Assembly (NCBI GenBank): GCA_944323205.1
Contig: CALURO010000006.1
Coordinates: forward strand, 1-64,000
DNA: 64,000 nucleotides
DNA from: an uncultured Mucispirillum sp.
GTDB taxonomy: Bacteria; Chrysiogenota; Deferribacteres; Deferribacterales; Mucispirillaceae
Direction of reading: 5' to 3'
Shown: positions 1 to 10,096 of the stretch, in pieces
How positions within the stretch are numbered: the first letter of the stretch is position 1
Layout of the letters: each line of letters starts with the position of its first letter
The notes under the pieces: generated by a model
What the model saw: the letters and a program-made list of their open reading frames with translations, nothing else
Databases searched by the model: none
Told to the model about the DNA's origin: nothing
Translations under genes and position numbers: made by a program

Positions 1-185
1 TAAAAATTCAGGGATGAATTTTTATATAAAAGTGTAACAGATTTAAAATAACAAAAAGATTGATTTGTGAGATTTGCGGCGGTAACATAGTTTAAAATAT
101 ACTACAAATACATAAATAATAATTAGTAAGTTTATTATAAATTAGCATTTTTAATCATAGCTTTTAAAAAATGGGGGTGAAGCAG
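1..185. repeat. Truncated hairpin-rich dispersed repeat at window edge
   Basis: The window opens inside a repeat. Bases 1-9 and 16-24 form a perfect 9-bp stem around the loop AGGGAT, and the sequence that follows resembles what follows the stem-loops at 10360-10387 and 43807-43834. Its right end at about 163-185 is the exact reverse complement of the sequence that opens the repeat at about 10097-10117. No coding sequence is seen. Confidence 0.5.
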
Positions 186-202
186 TAAGTATAAAATATA
201 CA

Positions 203-404
203 CTGTGGGTACCCCATTTTTTATTAAAAAATGCTATAACTACTTGATAATATATGTAAAAATATAAATAATAGTAATAACTGTCATTCAGAGCCTGCGA
301 TAGTAGGCGAAGAATCTTATAATGTTCTAGTTAGTAAAAATTATAGACTCTTCGCTCCGCCTCTGAGTGACATAAGGTGTTGTAAAAAAATGGGGTACCC
401 ATAG
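203..404. repeat. MITE-like palindromic repeat, complete copy 1
   Basis: This is a non-coding element with inverted ends (CTGTGGGTACCCC ... GGGGTACCCATAG) followed inward by T/A runs. Its whole interior can fold back on itself: GTCATTCAGAGCC pairs with the CTCTGAGTGAC side, and GCGAAGAATCTTATAAT with ATTATAGACTCTTCGC. It is flanked by the 12-bp direct repeat ATAAAATATACA (191-202 and 405-416), a target-site duplication. No transposase is present. A copy in the same orientation lies at 1578-1782. Confidence 0.8.
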
Positions 405-528
405 ATAAAATATACAGTATAGTATATAATAATATTTTAATTTAATATGATATTTTTATGCAATATTATGATACTTTTACACATTGAAAAATATGCCATC
501 ATTTATATAATTACATAAGAGGTGGATA

Positions 529-1560
529 ATGAAAAATATTTTATTATTTTTATCAATTTTGATTATTTCTTTTACAGAGGTATATGCAGTGGAAACACAA
601 AACAATGAAAACTGGGATAAAACATTTCAAAAAAATGATAATGTAACAGTTGAAAAAGTATATTTTAAAAACAGATACGGTATTCAGCTTGCAGGTGATT
701 TATATATGCCTAAAAATATTAATAAATCAAAAAAATATCCTGCAATTGCTGTAAGCGGTCCTTTTGGAGCAGTAAAAGAGCAGGCTTCTGGGCTTTATGC
801 TCAAACAATGGCAGAAAAAGGATATATCGCCCTTGCTTTTGACGCATCATATACAGGGGAAAGCTCAGGCGAGCCTAGAAATACAGCATCTCCCGATATT
901 AATACTGAAGATTTTAGTGCAGCAGTTGATTTTTTAAGTAACTATAAATATGCAGATGCAGAAAAAATTGGTATTATAGGAATATGTGGCTTTGGCGGCT
1001 TTGGTTTAAATGCTGCTGCAATGGATACCCGCATAAAAGCTGCTGTTATTTCTACAATGTATGATATGAGCCGTGTTACAGCTAACGGATATTTTGACAG
1101 CCTTGATGAAAAAGGCAGATACCAGTTAAAGCAGACTTTAAATAAGCAGAGAACAGAAGATTTTAAAAATGGCACATATAAAATTGCAGCAGGACTGCCT
1201 GATAAACTTACAGGCAAAGAAGAACAGTTTGTAAAAGATTATTATAACTATTATAAAACACCACGCGGTTACCATAAACGCTCTATAAATTCAAATAGTG
1301 GCTGGAATATGACATCATCACTTTCTTTTATAAATATGCCTATACTTGCATACAGTAATGAAATAGAGAGTGCAGTATTAATTATTCACGGAGAAAAAGC
1401 TCACAGCAGATATTTCAGCGAAGATGCTTTTAAAAAATTAAAAGGAAATAATAAAGAACTGCTTATTATTAAAGATGCAAGTCATGTAGATTTATATGAT
1501 AATATGGAAAAAATACCTTTTGATAAAATAGACAGCTTTTTCAATACTTACTTAAAATAA
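529..1560 (+). CDS. Secreted alpha/beta hydrolase (dienelactone hydrolase-like)
   Basis: A 343-residue protein with an N-terminal signal peptide (about residues 1-20, ending VYA), so it is probably periplasmic. The nucleophile elbow reads GICGFGGFG near residue 148, with Cys at the nucleophile position as in dienelactone-hydrolase-type members. A late DASHVDLYD segment supplies the likely catalytic His. The family is the broad COG1073/YcjY-like hydrolases, and the substrate cannot be read from sequence. AGAGGTGG lies just upstream of the ATG and supports this start. The gene stands alone between two MITE copies. Confidence 0.8.
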   Translation: MKNILLFLSILIISFTEVYAVETQNNENWDKTFQKNDNVTVEKVYFKNRYGIQLAGDLYMPKNINKSKKYPAIAVSGPFGAVKEQASGLYAQTMAEKGYIALAFDASYTGESSGEPRNTASPDINTEDFSAAVDFLSNYKYADAEKIGIIGICGFGGFGLNAAAMDTRIKAAVISTMYDMSRVTANGYFDSLDEKGRYQLKQTLNKQRTEDFKNGTYKIAAGLPDKLTGKEEQFVKDYYNYYKTPRGYHKRSINSNSGWNMTSSLSFINMPILAYSNEIESAVLIIHGEKAHSRYFSEDAFKKLKGNNKELLIIKDASHVDLYDNMEKIPFDKIDSFFNTYLK

Positions 1561-1577
1561 TAAGCATGCATATTTAG

Positions 1578-1782
1578 CTGGTGGTACCCCATTTTTTTTA
1601 TTAAAAAATGCTATAATTATTTGATAATATATGTAAAAATAGAAATAATCTCAGGTAACTGTCATTCAGAGCCTACGATAGTAGGCGAAGAATCTTATAA
1701 TGTTCTAGTTAGTAAAAATTATAGACTCTTCGCTTCGCTCTGAGTGACATAAGGTGTTGTAAAAAAAATGGGGTACCCATAG
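1578..1782. repeat. MITE-like palindromic repeat, complete copy 2
   Basis: Nearly identical to copy 1 in both sequence and orientation. The ends are CTGGTGGTACCCC and GGGGTACCCATAG. It is flanked by the 10-bp direct repeat GCATATTTAG (1568-1577 and 1783-1792), which looks like a target-site duplication. It fills most of the gap between the hydrolase and the DUF362 gene. Confidence 0.8.
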
Positions 1783-1863
1783 GCATATTTAGTGATTGAT
1801 ATTTTATATACAAATTGATATAGTAAACAACAATCAATATGTGTAAAGAATAAAGAGGTAAAA

Positions 1864-2928
1864 ATGAGTGCAAAAGTTTATTATTCCAGCATGAAGTGCA
1901 ATATGAACCAGTCTCCGCTGAATAAGATTAAAAAGCTTATTAATAAATGCGGTGTTACTAATATTTATGGTAAAAATGATATTACTGCTGTAAAACTACA
2001 TTTTGGAGAATACGGCAATACTGCTTTTATTCGCCCTATATATCTTCGCCCGATTATAGAAACATTAAGCAGGCTTGGTGCAAAGCCTTTTTTAACTGAT
2101 ACAAATACATTATATGTAGGTATGCGGACAAACTCAGTTGACCATCTGCATAATGCAAACTTAAACGGTTTTGGATACTCTACTTTGCAGACTCCGATTA
2201 TTATAGCAGACGGCTTAAAAGGTGAGCTTTATACTGAGCTTGATGTGCCTAATGGAGAAATATATAAAACTGCAAAAATAGCTGCTGCTATTGCCAGTGC
2301 AGATAAATTACTTGTTATAAACCACTTTAAAGGTCATGAAATGACAGGCTTTGGCGGTGCTATGAAAAATCTTGCTATGGGCTGTGCCAGCCGTGCTGGT
2401 AAAAATGAAATGCATTCAAGTGTTCGCCCAGTTGTTGACCCAGAAAAATGTACAGCATGCGGAAGATGTAAAATGGCATGTGATGCTGGAGCTATTACAA
2501 TATCAAAACATGCATTTATTGATGATAAATGTGTAGGCTGTGCAATGTGTATATCAGCATGTCCAGAACATGCAATAGGCACAGATTTTAATGTTGCCTG
2601 CGATACTCTGCAGCAGAAAATTGTAGAATATGCAGCAGCAGTCCATAACCATTTTAAAGAAGTTATATATGTAAGCATACTTACATCTATTGTGCCAGCG
2701 TGCGACTGCCATGGTGGAAATGATGCACCACTTGTTCATGATTTAGGTTTTATGGCTTCTAATGACCCTGTTGCTCTAGATAAAGCAAGCTATGATTTAG
2801 TATGCAAAACAGCAGGAAAAGATGTATTTCAGGAAGCATGGCCTCATCTAAATCCGCAGGACAGCTTTGCTCATGCTAAAAAAATAGGCTTTGGCAGCAC
2901 TGAATACGAGCTTGAAACTATAAAATAA
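1864..2928 (+). CDS. DUF362 protein with two [4Fe-4S] ferredoxin motifs
   Basis: A 354-residue cytoplasmic protein with no signal peptide. The N-terminal DUF362 region is followed near residues 196-240 by two ferredoxin motifs, CTACGRCKMAC and CVGCAMCISACP, which would bind two [4Fe-4S] clusters. A C-terminal segment (DLGFMASNDPVALDKASYDL) is characteristic of DUF362 proteins. Its redox partner is unknown. AGAGGT precedes the ATG. A strong terminator follows, so it appears to be a single-gene transcript. Confidence 0.85.
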   Translation: MSAKVYYSSMKCNMNQSPLNKIKKLINKCGVTNIYGKNDITAVKLHFGEYGNTAFIRPIYLRPIIETLSRLGAKPFLTDTNTLYVGMRTNSVDHLHNANLNGFGYSTLQTPIIIADGLKGELYTELDVPNGEIYKTAKIAAAIASADKLLVINHFKGHEMTGFGGAMKNLAMGCASRAGKNEMHSSVRPVVDPEKCTACGRCKMACDAGAITISKHAFIDDKCVGCAMCISACPEHAIGTDFNVACDTLQQKIVEYAAAVHNHFKEVIYVSILTSIVPACDCHGGNDAPLVHDLGFMASNDPVALDKASYDLVCKTAGKDVFQEAWPHLNPQDSFAHAKKIGFGSTEYELETIK

Positions 2929-2952
2929 ATATAATTAATACACGATAACATT

Positions 2953-2987
2953 AAGTGCCAGTAAATATATTGCTGGCACTTTTTTTA
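2953..2987 (+). terminator. Rho-independent terminator of the DUF362 gene
   Basis: Perfect 9-bp stem AAGTGCCAG/CTGGCACTT with an 11-nt loop, followed by a T run. Confidence 0.9.
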
Positions 2988-3018
2988 TATATTAGTAAAT
3001 TCTAAAAATTAATCTATT

Positions 3019-3993
3019 TTATTCTTCTACACAGATTTCACCATTTTTAATAGCAATAATAGTTCTTATTAACACAATAAATATTAAAATAGATGTCATA
3101 ATAAGCGAAGCATAGCCCAGTAGTTTAAATGTTAAATATTCAAAGCTGGTTTTTTCATATACTGTAATAATAGCCATAGTTAATGCTGCCATAGGGAATG
3201 TAAATGCCCACCATGATATAAAAAACTTAATTTTATAGAAATTTTTGATTAATGCTAAAAGTATTAATCCAAAAGTTAAAGCCACATTAAACAATATTAC
3301 TGCAAACATATCATAAACACCCTGCAGTTTTAAATAGCTTAACATTCCAACAGATGGTGGTGCTATAAATATAGCAAGTGTTGGTAAAAATTTCTGTGCA
3401 AGCATACCATGAAAAATAATCCTGTTAAAAAGTATAGCTGTTAATATTATCCAAAAGAAAATACCAAGCGAGAAAAAGAAATCAAGAAGATAAATATCTG
3501 CAAACCCTTCCCCTGCAATTGGCACTATAATATTACCTACAACAGGAATAAACCATGCCGGGTTTGAATGAGCAAGCTCAATATTTTTATTAAGCCAGTA
3601 AGTTATAGTATAAAATGTAAAAAATGTCTGCAGCCCTGTGCCTGTTACAAAAAGGGGAAATGCAATATCTCTATACTCATGGAAAACAGTAGAAAGAAGC
3701 AGCATAGAAATAGATATTGCAGCAAAAAAATTCACTCTTACAGGGTGCTTGATTTCCTTTTTAACTTCTGACGGAAATCTTATAAGTTTCGCAATATATA
3801 GTAATGCAATAATTACAGCAAGAGTTGCAGTAATATATGATAGTGTTTGATAAATTATTTCAGGCAGTAAAAAAACTTCGCTTGCTTTTTTATAAGCCAA
3901 AGTAATACCAGAAAATCCCATTATAACAGCAAACATCATAACAGGAAAAAATTGTAAACGAGAAGATTTTTCGTTATTTTGTATTTCACTCAT
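3019..3993 (-). CDS. TDT/SLAC1-family transporter (tellurite-resistance/dicarboxylate transporter type)
   Basis: A 324-residue inner-membrane protein that is almost entirely hydrophobic, with about ten predicted membrane segments in the pattern of the TehA/SLAC1 anion channel family. Early MGFSGITLAYKKA matches the conserved first helix of the family, and there is no signal cleavage site. Substrate is uncertain: members move anions, C4-dicarboxylates or sulfite, or confer tellurite resistance. It is separated by about 105 bp from the DUF2141 gene and may have its own promoter. A role with the nearby cytochromes is not shown. Confidence 0.75.
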   Translation of the reverse strand: MSEIQNNEKSSRLQFFPVMMFAVIMGFSGITLAYKKASEVFLLPEIIYQTLSYITATLAVIIALLYIAKLIRFPSEVKKEIKHPVRVNFFAAISISMLLLSTVFHEYRDIAFPLFVTGTGLQTFFTFYTITYWLNKNIELAHSNPAWFIPVVGNIIVPIAGEGFADIYLLDFFFSLGIFFWIILTAILFNRIIFHGMLAQKFLPTLAIFIAPPSVGMLSYLKLQGVYDMFAVILFNVALTFGLILLALIKNFYKIKFFISWWAFTFPMAALTMAIITVYEKTSFEYLTFKLLGYASLIMTSILIFIVLIRTIIAIKNGEICVEE

Positions 3994-4098
3994 AATGTCC
4001 CTTCCTTATTGTCTTTTTAAAAAAGACTTCTTTTGTCTGAATATACTCTTTTTAAAAAATAAAACAAGAGAAAAATATAATATTTAAATAATTATATA

Positions 4099-4533
4099 CT
4101 ATCTTAAATTAATTTTGACAAAATTTTCTTCTTTATCAATATTTATAAGCACTTTTTCATAAGGTGGAAGTTCTGAATATGAGCCAAAAAAATTATTAGA
4201 AAACCCAAACTTTTCTATTGGATGGTTTGCGGCATTTAAATCAAGCACTTTATTTTCATTTTCATCATGAAATACTTTTACAGCATACATTCCTTTTGGT
4301 ATAGTTATTTTTGCAGCTACAGTATTCTTTTTTGCAGGAAAGAAAAAAGCATAAGGAACAGGAACTGTGCCTAAAAATTCCTGCTGATTTCGGCATAAAT
4401 GTATCATAATATTTCCTTTTGATGTTTCAATATTATTTACTTCAAGCACCATTACTGCTCTCTCATCATCTGCAAAAGCATATATGCTTTGAAAAAGCAG
4501 TAAAAAAATAATTACTAATTTTATATATTTCAT
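4099..4533 (-). CDS. DUF2141 secreted protein
   Basis: A 144-residue protein with an N-terminal signal peptide (about 1-21, ending AFA). The remainder matches the DUF2141 pattern: a beta-rich domain with GNIMIHLC early, then IPKGMYAVKVFHDENENKVLD, the usual signature of this family. The molecular function of DUF2141 is unknown. It starts 3 bp after the upstream regulator, so it is the last gene of the uvrB-PBP1A-regulator operon. Confidence 0.8.
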   Translation of the reverse strand: MKYIKLVIIFLLLFQSIYAFADDERAVMVLEVNNIETSKGNIMIHLCRNQQEFLGTVPVPYAFFFPAKKNTVAAKITIPKGMYAVKVFHDENENKVLDLNAANHPIEKFGFSNNFFGSYSELPPYEKVLINIDKEENFVKINLR

Positions 4534-4536
4534 TAA

Positions 4537-5565
4537 TTACTCTTCCATATCATAAATCTGTATTTTTTTATGCAGTGTATTTCTATTTATTCTTATAAGC
4601 TGAGCAGCCTGCGACCTGTTTCCTTTTGTCATATCAAGAGCTGCCTGTATCAAAGGCCTTTCTACAGCTTTGCTGTATTCTTCATAAGGGTTGATAGCAT
4701 CAGAATGGATACCGCTTTCTAGTAAACCGCGTGCAAATTTATATAATTCATCAAGAGTATTTTGTCCTGCCTCAATAAAACCCTGCTTTCTTCTAACATC
4801 TTTTGGTAAAGATGATAATACTATCACACCATCACTTGTATGATTTACTGCATGATATATAGTGTTGGCAAGCTGTCTTACATTGCCAGGCCATTCATAA
4901 TTTTGCAGTATTTCTGCAGCTTCTTCAGATATTGGGATACTTTTTTTACCAAAATATCCTAAATCTCGCATAATTATTCTAGTTAAATCCTCAATATCTT
5001 CCTTCCTTTCCCTTAAAGGCGGTATATTTATAATAATAGCAAAGCTGTCCCTTAACCTTTGGCTAAACCTTTGCTGACGAGAAAGCTCTGTTAAGTTCCT
5101 ATTAGTAGAAGAAATAAAGCGTGGAGAAAACATACCTAATTCCTGTTCTATTTTGATTATAGAATTAAGCAGATATTCCTGCAGTTTTGTATTAGCTGAA
5201 GCTATATCTGAAATATAAACAGTGCCTTTTTCTGCCCTTTTAAAATAATCATATACTTTACTAAACCCGAGTGAACCAACTATATCATTTAATTCTACAG
5301 GGTTTAATATTATAAAATCACCAGTTCTGCCACTTTGGCTGTGGATATATTCTGCCAGCCTGTCTTTACCGCAGCCATCTTCGCCAGTAATATGTATGCT
5401 TACATTAATAGGGGCAACAACTTCTACTAAATCATATATTTTTTTCATTTTTGCAGAATTATTTACGATATTTCTGCTTTTATATTTAGCAGGCTGCTGT
5501 TTTTCTGCTGTTTCCCCTAAATTATCAGAGTTTATGTATTCTATATTTTCATTATCCATAAGCAT
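4537..5565 (-). CDS. Degenerate sigma-54-activator-like AAA+ regulator with Fis-type HTH
   Basis: A 342-residue NtrC-like protein. A short N-terminal region without a receiver domain is followed by an AAA+ domain: Walker A GEDGCGK (61-67), Walker B GTVYISDI (114-121), PPLRERKEDI (182-191), WPGNVRQL (225-232). A Fis-type helix-turn-helix follows at about 310-335 (GNRSQAAQLIRINRNTLHKK). The GAFTGA loop that contacts sigma-54 is missing; the segment between Walker A and B is shortened to about 50 residues. It probably binds DNA without activating sigma-54, or acts as a modulator. Its ATG overlaps the PBP1A stop codon by one base (TAATG), so the two are translationally coupled. Confidence 0.75.
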   Translation of the reverse strand: MLMDNENIEYINSDNLGETAEKQQPAKYKSRNIVNNSAKMKKIYDLVEVVAPINVSIHITGEDGCGKDRLAEYIHSQSGRTGDFIILNPVELNDIVGSLGFSKVYDYFKRAEKGTVYISDIASANTKLQEYLLNSIIKIEQELGMFSPRFISSTNRNLTELSRQQRFSQRLRDSFAIIINIPPLRERKEDIEDLTRIIMRDLGYFGKKSIPISEEAAEILQNYEWPGNVRQLANTIYHAVNHTSDGVIVLSSLPKDVRRKQGFIEAGQNTLDELYKFARGLLESGIHSDAINPYEEYSKAVERPLIQAALDMTKGNRSQAAQLIRINRNTLHKKIQIYDMEE

Positions 5566-8036
5566 TACTTTCTAAAATTATATACAGTTGGCTTGTTACC
5601 AGCATCTACTGGATAAATAGAATATCCAAGATTACCAGTAATAGAGTCTGTTATCTCATGAGTATCATTATTTACTTTAAAATAAGCTGCATTCACTGGT
5701 GCAGGAAAAAGAGTAAGAGGCACTTTATCATTTATGCTTTTAAAGTAGTCTATAAATATAAACTGAGCCGTGTTTCCACCAACAGCATAACTTCCCATTT
5801 TCCTGTAATCATCATAACCAACCCATGCAACAGTTACAAGATTTGGAAGAACACCCGCAAACCAGCCGTCTTTTGAATCATTTGATGTACCAGTTTTGCC
5901 ACCAAGCATTCTGTTTACTGCATTTCTGCTTCGCCATGCACCGCCTTTTTCTACAACTTTTATAATATTATCAGTAATTAATGAGGCAGATTTTTCATCA
6001 AGCACTTGAGTCATTTCCGGCTGCTGAAATTCAAATAAAGTTTTGTTATCTATATCTGCCACCCTTGTAACAAAAAATGGTTTTGAAGGCCTTTTTCCTT
6101 GATTAGCAAATGTAGAATAAGCTGTGGCAAGCTCTAATGGTGATGCTGATAAGCTGCCAAGACTTACAGATAAATCAACAGGAATATCACCTGTAAAACC
6201 AAATAATCTTGCATATCTGATAATTTTTTTAATACCTATTTTTTGTGCAAGTTTAATGGTTACAGAGTTATTTGAAACCTGTAATGCTCTTTCCAGAGTC
6301 ATTTCCCCCATAAACTGACCGTCAAAGTTTTTAGGACGCCAGTCTTCTTCCCCTTCTTTTTCACTTTCCTGTATAACTGGTGTATCATAAAAAATACTCA
6401 TAGGATAATAGCCACTTTCATAAGCTGCAGCATAAACAAGCGGTTTAAATGTACTTCCTACCTGTCTTCTTGCCTGCACTGCTCTATTAAAGAAAGATTT
6501 AAAATATGACATACCGCCTGCCATTGCATAAATTTCGCCAGTCTGCGGGTTCATAGAGACAACAGCACCTTCTAAGTCTGGGTTCTGCTCAATCATATAT
6601 TCCCCTGTTGAACCATTATCTTTTAATACAGGTGAAACATATATCATATCATCTGCTGCAAAAACATCTAAAAATGATTTTACTTTTTCGTTTTTACTGT
6701 TTGTAATCCAATCATTACCTTTAAAATTAATAGTGCCTTCTGAGCCGTCGCTAAGTTTAATCTTTAAAGTATTTTTTGCAGCTTCTGTAATAACAGCCTT
6801 TTGGTAGCCTAAATCTTTTAAATAGCTTGGTATATCATTATCAAGACGCACATATTTTACAGAGCTGTTATCATTTTCTTCACTTATTACAGCATTATCT
6901 GCTTCATCTTCTGTCTGCTCCACATCTGTATCGTCTTCTACTAATATTTTACCAAGTGTGCCTTTATAACCTTCTCTTTTTGCAATCATCATTAAGTTTT
7001 TAATTAATGCTTCTTCTGCAGCTATCTGGTAATCTAAGTTTAATGTGGTAAATACTTTAATACCTTTATTCTGTGCATCTTCTATTTTTAAGTCTTCTTC
7101 TATATATTTATGAACAAAATCCATAAAATAGCCGGCATGACGCAGTCTTAAAGGTATGCTCTCTGCCAGTTTTACAGTTTCATTTACTGCTATTTCATAT
7201 TCTTCCTGAGTAATAAATTTTACTTCCAGCATTCTTTTTAATACATGGTTTCGTCTTGCAACTGCTCTTTTCATATTTAAGTGGGGAGCATAAATTGATG
7301 GACCTTTCGGAATACCTGCAATCATAGCAGCCTCTGCAAGAGTTAAATCTTTTACATCTTTCTTACCAAAATAATTAATTGCTGCTGCCTGTATGCCATA
7401 AGCACCACGCCCAAAGTTTACCTGATTTAAGTATAATTCTAATATTTTTTCCTTGCTTAATTCTTTATCAAGCCTGTATGCAACAATTGCTTCTTTTATT
7501 TTACGCTTTAATTTTCGTTCAGGAGTCAGGTATATTACTTTAACAAGCTGTTGAGTTAATGTAGAGCCGCCCTCTACCATTTTGCCTGCTTTAATATTTG
7601 ATACCATAGCACGAGCTATACCCCATGGGTCTATACCGCTGTGTTCATAAAACCTTGCATCTTCAACGGCAACTACCGCTTGATATACATAAGGTGGCAT
7701 TTGGTCAATAGATATAGGATATCGTCTTTCTGCTCCAAGCTCTGCAATAATATTACCTTTTGCATCATACACTACCATAGGTTCAGTATATTTGAATTTA
7801 CTAAATTCATCAGTAGATGGCAGCTCCAAACTTAATATATAAATATATACAATAACAGATACAAGCCCTATTACTCCAAGAGCAAACATGGCACCTATAA
7901 TATATAAAATAATACGCAGTTTAGAGCGTTTTTTAGGTTTTTTATTATTATTGTCATTATTATTTGCAATATTATTTAATTCTTCTATAAGTATTGGAAT
8001 ATTATTTTCATTATTATCCTGCTTATTTTCAGACAT
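5565..8036 (-). CDS. mrcA: Penicillin-binding protein 1A, bifunctional transglycosylase/transpeptidase
   Basis: An 823-residue class A PBP that polymerises and cross-links peptidoglycan. An Asn/Lys-rich cytoplasmic tail is followed by one membrane segment (about 41-66). The glycosyltransferase domain has EDARFYEHSGID (catalytic Glu at 125) and GGSTLTQQLVK. An OB-like insert spans about 350-480. The transpeptidase domain has STFK (528-531, active Ser), SNN (588-590) and KTGTS (714-718). All catalytic residues are present. It starts 17 bp after uvrB and is coupled to the next gene, so cell-wall synthesis is co-transcribed with DNA repair and a regulator. The symbol could equally be ponA. Confidence 0.92.
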   Translation of the reverse strand: MSENKQDNNENNIPILIEELNNIANNNDNNNKKPKKRSKLRIILYIIGAMFALGVIGLVSVIVYIYILSLELPSTDEFSKFKYTEPMVVYDAKGNIIAELGAERRYPISIDQMPPYVYQAVVAVEDARFYEHSGIDPWGIARAMVSNIKAGKMVEGGSTLTQQLVKVIYLTPERKLKRKIKEAIVAYRLDKELSKEKILELYLNQVNFGRGAYGIQAAAINYFGKKDVKDLTLAEAAMIAGIPKGPSIYAPHLNMKRAVARRNHVLKRMLEVKFITQEEYEIAVNETVKLAESIPLRLRHAGYFMDFVHKYIEEDLKIEDAQNKGIKVFTTLNLDYQIAAEEALIKNLMMIAKREGYKGTLGKILVEDDTDVEQTEDEADNAVISEENDNSSVKYVRLDNDIPSYLKDLGYQKAVITEAAKNTLKIKLSDGSEGTINFKGNDWITNSKNEKVKSFLDVFAADDMIYVSPVLKDNGSTGEYMIEQNPDLEGAVVSMNPQTGEIYAMAGGMSYFKSFFNRAVQARRQVGSTFKPLVYAAAYESGYYPMSIFYDTPVIQESEKEGEEDWRPKNFDGQFMGEMTLERALQVSNNSVTIKLAQKIGIKKIIRYARLFGFTGDIPVDLSVSLGSLSASPLELATAYSTFANQGKRPSKPFFVTRVADIDNKTLFEFQQPEMTQVLDEKSASLITDNIIKVVEKGGAWRSRNAVNRMLGGKTGTSNDSKDGWFAGVLPNLVTVAWVGYDDYRKMGSYAVGGNTAQFIFIDYFKSINDKVPLTLFPAPVNAAYFKVNNDTHEITDSITGNLGYSIYPVDAGNKPTVYNFRK

Positions 8037-8053
8037 TACTTACTCCATCTTAT

Positions 8054-10027
8054 CTATTTTTTAGCTTTTAATTCAAATATTAAATCTCTTAACTTAGCAG
8101 CTGTTTCAAAATCTAAATCTTCACTTGCTTTATACATTTTCTTTTCAAGCATTTCAATATCTTTATCAGTTTTACCGCTTAATTTTACATCAAAACCGTC
8201 TTTTACTTCAACAGTAAAATAATCTTTTTCATAAATAGATGATAATATATCACTGATAGCACTTTTAACTGTTTCAGGCGTTATGCCGTGAGCTTCATTA
8301 TATGCTTTCTGCTTTGCTCGGCGTCTTGCAGTTTCATCTATTGTCTGCTGCATTGCACCGCTTATTTTATCACCATAAAAAACAGCCCTGCCCTCTGCAT
8401 TTCTGGCAGCTCGGCCTATTGTCTGAATAAGTGATTTTGTAGAGCGTAAAAAACCTTCCTTATCAGCATCAAGTATAGCCACAAGTTTTACTTCTGGAAT
8501 ATCTAAACCTTCTCTTAATAAGTTTATACCTACAAGCACATCAAATTCACCAAGACGAAGTGATTTTATTATTTTTATCCGCTGCAGTGTATCAATTTCT
8601 GAGTGCAGATATTCTACTTTTATACCCATATCTTTATAATATCTTGTTAATTCTTCAGCCATTCTTTTAGTAAGGGTTGTAACAAGCACTCTGCCACCTT
8701 CTTTTGTTACCTTTAATATTTCTGCATATAAATCATCTACCTGAGTTCTTGCAGGCCGCACTTCTATTTCTGGGTCCATAAGCCCTGTAGGTCTGATAAT
8801 CTGTTCAGCTATTACCCCATGCGCCTGCTCTATTTCATACCTGTCTGGTGTGGCACTTACATATAAAACATTGTTTACACGGCTGTCAAACTCATCAAAC
8901 TTTAAAGGTCTGTTATCAAGAGCAACAGGCAGGCGAAAACCAAAATCTACCAGTGTCATTTTCCTAGACCTGTCCCCATTATACATGCCCCGTATCTGCG
9001 GTATAGTAATATGGCTTTCATCTATAATAACTAACGCATCTTTTGGAAGATAGCTTATTAATGTATAAGGTGTTGAGCCCGGCTCTCTTCCGTCAAAATA
9101 TCTGGAATAGTTTTCTATACCTGTGCAGTAGCCTGTTTCTTTAAGCATTTCAATATCAAACATAGTTCTTTGAGTAAGCCTTTGTTCTTCTAAAAGTTTA
9201 TTCTGGCTTACAAATTCAGCACATCTTTCAAGCAGGTCCTTTTTCATCTGCTCTATAACACCATCCATTGTTATGGCACTTGTTACATAGTGAGTGTTAG
9301 GATATACAGATAACTCTGTAAGTTCATTTACAGTTTTACCAGTAATTGCATTAAATTCACTTATTCTATCAAGTGTGTCGCCAAAAAATTCAAGCCTGTA
9401 TGCAGTTTCATCTTCATGGCTTGGGAATATTTCAATAGTATCACCTTTTACTCTATATACTCCCCTGTGAAAGTCTATATCGTTCCTTTCATACCTTACC
9501 TGTATTAATTTCATAAGCACATCATCAAAATTATAATCTTTGCCTGATTCAAAATGCTGTATCATAGTAGAATAAGTTTCAGGGGAGCCAAGACCGTATA
9601 TACAGGAAACTGATGCTACAATAATAACATCTCGCCTTTCTATTAATGAGCGGGTTGCTCTGTTTCTAAGTTTTTCTATTTCTTCATTAATAGCAGAATC
9701 TTTCTCTATATAAGTATCACTTGATGGAATATATGCTTCCGGCTGATAATAATCGTAATAGCTGACAAAATATTCAACTGCATTATCGGGGAAAAATTTT
9801 AGAAATTCACCATAAAGCTGAGCAGCAAGAGTTTTATTGTGAGCAATAATCAGTGTAGGCACCTGCAGCCTTTCTATAACATTTGCCATAGTAAAAGTTT
9901 TACCTGAACCTGTAACACCTAATAACACCTGCCGATTTGCCCCAGATTTATATGATGAAACAATCTGCTCAATAGCTTCTATCTGGTCCCCAGCTGGCTT
10001 ATACTCTGATGATATTTTAAATTCCAA
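8054..10027 (-). CDS. uvrB: Excinuclease ABC subunit B
   Basis: A 657-residue UvrB of normal length, the damage-verifying helicase-like subunit of nucleotide excision repair. Walker A GVTGSGKT lies near residue 40. The damage-binding beta-hairpin region ([20 protein letters not shown]) follows, then the DESH Walker B and helicase motif VI (QTIGRAARN). A UVR motif near the C terminus ([22 protein letters not shown]) contacts UvrC. It is the first gene of the operon with PBP1A. uvrC is also in this window (26016). Confidence 0.97.
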   Translation of the reverse strand: MEFKISSEYKPAGDQIEAIEQIVSSYKSGANRQVLLGVTGSGKTFTMANVIERLQVPTLIIAHNKTLAAQLYGEFLKFFPDNAVEYFVSYYDYYQPEAYIPSSDTYIEKDSAINEEIEKLRNRATRSLIERRDVIIVASVSCIYGLGSPETYSTMIQHFESGKDYNFDDVLMKLIQVRYERNDIDFHRGVYRVKGDTIEIFPSHEDETAYRLEFFGDTLDRISEFNAITGKTVNELTELSVYPNTHYVTSAITMDGVIEQMKKDLLERCAEFVSQNKLLEEQRLTQRTMFDIEMLKETGYCTGIENYSRYFDGREPGSTPYTLISYLPKDALVIIDESHITIPQIRGMYNGDRSRKMTLVDFGFRLPVALDNRPLKFDEFDSRVNNVLYVSATPDRYEIEQAHGVIAEQIIRPTGLMDPEIEVRPARTQVDDLYAEILKVTKEGGRVLVTTLTKRMAEELTRYYKDMGIKVEYLHSEIDTLQRIKIIKSLRLGEFDVLVGINLLREGLDIPEVKLVAILDADKEGFLRSTKSLIQTIGRAARNAEGRAVFYGDKISGAMQQTIDETARRRAKQKAYNEAHGITPETVKSAISDILSSIYEKDYFTVEVKDGFDVKLSGKTDKDIEMLEKKMYKASEDLDFETAAKLRDLIFELKAKK

Positions 10028-10096
10028 AATATTTTCTCCAAAAATTTATCTATTATTTTAGCATATATATACTTAAAAAGAAATACAAAATAATTC

